DNA of 64,000 nucleotides from the NCBI RefSeq assembly GCF_014196525.1, contig NZ_JACIDX010000009.1, forward strand, positions 206,907-270,906. Reading direction: 5' to 3'. The DNA is from Novosphingobium sediminicola (GTDB taxonomy: Bacteria > Pseudomonadota > Alphaproteobacteria > Sphingomonadales > Sphingomonadaceae). Under the pieces are notes generated by a model that saw nothing but the letters and a program-made list of their open reading frames with translations, was not told where the DNA came from and made no database searches. Both the position numbers and the translations under genes were made by a program. Shown here piece by piece: positions 62,515 to 64,000 of this stretch; within the stretch, counting starts at the first letter, position 1; the number at the start of each line of letters is the position of its first letter.

Positions 62515-62728
62515 GGATCTGCTCCTGCGTTGGGCCTGCCGAACGGACAGGCGGTTGCGCGCTCGCAGCCTTGCGGAGGTCGGGCACGCAGGTTGTCGGG
62601 AAATTCTGCTTCATCGGCGGCGCAAAATCGCTGAAAAAAACGAACCCTTGCCCGTCTCGATGATAGAATTAGCGCGAAATTGCGGCTGCCCCAATGGCAC
62701 ATTTTTGACCGCCTGCGCTTCGTTCTGC

Positions 62729-63631
62729 TCAGGCGGCGATGCCGCCTGCGGCACGGTCGCGCAAAGTCCGCGCCGCCGCGCCCAGATAAACGATCACCTT
62801 GGTCGCAAAGACCCATTCCACCGCCGTTCGGCCCGCAGGGGTAAACAGGACCGCCCGGTTCTTGACCGCAATCAGGCCCGCCGTCTCTCCCGCCGCCAGC
62901 ATCCGGCGGACATGCATCCGCGATACCTTGAACCGGCGCGCCTGCGTGGCGATCGCGAAGGGAACGGCCGCATCCGGCGGGAAGACGCGATCAGGCGCCG
63001 CATCAAGAAGCTGGTACAGGATCTGGGTTCCGGCATTACGGTGCAGGAACACGTGATGATAAGCCTCGACATCATGGCCTTGACGGGTTTCACAGAGGAA
63101 GCCGTGCATGAGATGCCGGATGAAGCTGTCGAACACGACCGGATTTTCGATGTCTGATGCGATTTCCCCGGCCGCCGGGGCAAGGATCGCCAAAGCTTCT
63201 GCAAGCAACGCCAGATGCCTACGATAGGTGGCCAGAAACTTCTCCGTGGCGAGATAGCGCGCCGGTGCGCCAGCCTCCCTCACCGGCACAGGCTCCACAA
63301 AGCAGAGATAGATCATGTAGTGGAGAAGTGCACGGGCTCGTCCGGGACTGGCCAGCCCGAATTCCGCCATCAAGGTCTTCAGACGCGGCAGAGATATCCC
63401 GCCCGACATATGCAGATGCGCAGCCGCCAGCGCAGCGACCTTTCGTCCGGCATCCTTGAAAATTCCGTCCAGGGCCGGATCGTCAGCAGCGGCTTCAAGC
63501 ATGGTTCGGATCAGCCGGCGGACTGCGCGCGGATAGGCAGGATCTTCGCGCAGGCGGGCATAGCTGTCGGGCGGGATGGCCGCCCCCGTGTCCCATGCGA
63601 ACAAAGAGGCCAGTGCTATGTCTGCGCTCAT
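62729..63631 (-). CDS. Uncharacterised protein with a winged-helix-like C-terminal part
   Basis: A 300-residue cytosolic protein with no recognised family. Residues near 230-270 (AIATQARRFKVSRMHVRRMLAAGETAGLI) look like a helix-turn-helix or winged helix, and an earlier SLPRLKTLMAEFGLASPGRARALLHYM may be a second such element. The rest is helical. A regulatory role is a guess from these motifs only. It lies between UrcA and the ETF oxidoreductase gene, on the same strand as both. Confidence 0.6.
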   Translation of the reverse strand: MSADIALASLFAWDTGAAIPPDSYARLREDPAYPRAVRRLIRTMLEAAADDPALDGIFKDAGRKVAALAAAHLHMSGGISLPRLKTLMAEFGLASPGRARALLHYMIYLCFVEPVPVREAGAPARYLATEKFLATYRRHLALLAEALAILAPAAGEIASDIENPVVFDSFIRHLMHGFLCETRQGHDVEAYHHVFLHRNAGTQILYQLLDAAPDRVFPPDAAVPFAIATQARRFKVSRMHVRRMLAAGETAGLIAVKNRAVLFTPAGRTAVEWVFATKVIVYLGAAARTLRDRAAGGIAA

Positions 63632-63895
63632 TGTCGCCTATGGACCTTCATGAACGCGTGGCCGCCCGTCTCCGCCATCACGCCAAATGCCCCTTCTTCA
63701 GCAGCAGCCTCATATCGATGCCCGCTGTGACCGAACACGGCCCTCAGACCGCGATGCAGACGTCACCCCGGTCGACGGCCTTGACCGAAGCTATCATCGA
63801 GCCCGCAGGGAAGGAAGCCCGTTCCTCAACGGCAGCAAGGCCGGGCAAGGCGATGACATGGATAATCAGCATTCATCCCATCAATGCAGCCTTCT

Positions 63896-64000
63896 TCACA
63901 TATTCGGATAATTGGGCCCGCCGCCGCCTTCGGGCGCGATCCATGTGATGTTTTGCGTGGGGTCCTTGATGTCGCAGGTTTTGCAATGGACGCAGTTCTG
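63896..64000 (-). CDS. ETF-ubiquinone oxidoreductase, C-terminal end (partial)
   Basis: The last 34 residues of electron-transfer flavoprotein:ubiquinone oxidoreductase, running off the right edge. The minus-strand frame reads [20 protein letters not shown] and ends [16 protein letters not shown], the highly conserved iron-sulphur C-terminus of this membrane-attached enzyme; three of the four [4Fe-4S] cysteines are visible. The enzyme passes electrons from ETF to ubiquinone during fatty-acid and amino-acid oxidation. The stop codon is at 63896-63898. Confidence 0.92.
   Translation of the reverse strand, partial: QNCVHCKTCDIKDPTQNITWIAPEGGGGPNYPNM

Noticed and set aside
1..64000. CRISPR arrays, tRNA and rRNA genes, intact insertion sequences, phage or conjugation genes
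   Set aside because: I found no regularly spaced repeats, cloverleaf-like segments or mobile-element signatures that would support any of these.

Overview
The window looks like chromosomal DNA of a sphingomonad, most likely Novosphingobium or a close relative (Alphaproteobacteria, Sphingomonadales). The basis is GC-rich coding sequence, three large TonB-dependent receptors, a UrcA-family protein, an Usg-family protein, an HWE-type histidine kinase and Tat-exported binding proteins. I saw no rRNA, tRNA, CRISPR array, phage or intact insertion sequence. Most of the region is accessory catabolism arranged as small operons, each beside its own regulator.

Layout. 0-4.6 kb: a catecholate-siderophore receptor with its PKHD hydroxylase partner behind Fur-like boxes, then HD-domain and DUF4031 genes. 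4.6-11.4 kb: a minus-strand operon (aldehyde dehydrogenase, DSD1/D-threonine-aldolase-like PLP enzyme, RidA, DUF1624 membrane protein, FAD amino-acid oxidase) with a divergent LysR regulator. 11.6-21.5 kb: housekeeping and stress genes (Usg, an LptB-like ATPase, a P-type ATPase, AsmA, hemerythrin, HWE kinase, an ABC1/UbiB kinase, DUF3429). 21.8-28.6 kb: a TonB receptor, dienelactone hydrolase, AraC regulator, Rieske oxygenase and several gene remnants. 28.6-37.4 kb: ethanolamine ammonia-lyase EutBC and an ethanolamine permease, separated by a CynX-like exporter with a MarR regulator and a nitrate-type ABC transporter. 37.6-43.7 kb: a carboxylesterase plus TonB receptor unit divergent from an OmpR/EnvZ-like two-component pair. 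43.7-51 kb: an alpha/beta hydrolase, a LysR regulator, a four-gene cluster (SDR, flavin amine oxidase, SDR, GH130-like) and an MFS transporter. 51.3-54.6 kb: a patatin lipoprotein and a tannase/feruloyl esterase. 54.7-59.9 kb: a second PLP operon (HAD, APH-type kinase, class III aminotransferase or phospho-lyase, second DUF1624 protein) with a divergent Lrp regulator. 60-64 kb: a discoidin/glycoside-hydrolase-like exported protein, UrcA, a winged-helix-like protein, and the C-terminus of ETF-ubiquinone oxidoreductase running off the right edge.

The most interesting theme is that two unrelated PLP-enzyme operons about 45 kb apart each carry a paralogous DUF1624 (HGSNAT-type, multi-pass) membrane protein. 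The first reads as a coherent route for beta-hydroxy amino acids: aldol cleavage to glycine plus aldehyde, aldehyde oxidation, glycine oxidation, and imine clean-up by RidA. The second reads as kinase plus phospho-lyase, as in hydroxylysine or phosphoethanolamine breakdown. The membrane protein's role in either is not known to me.
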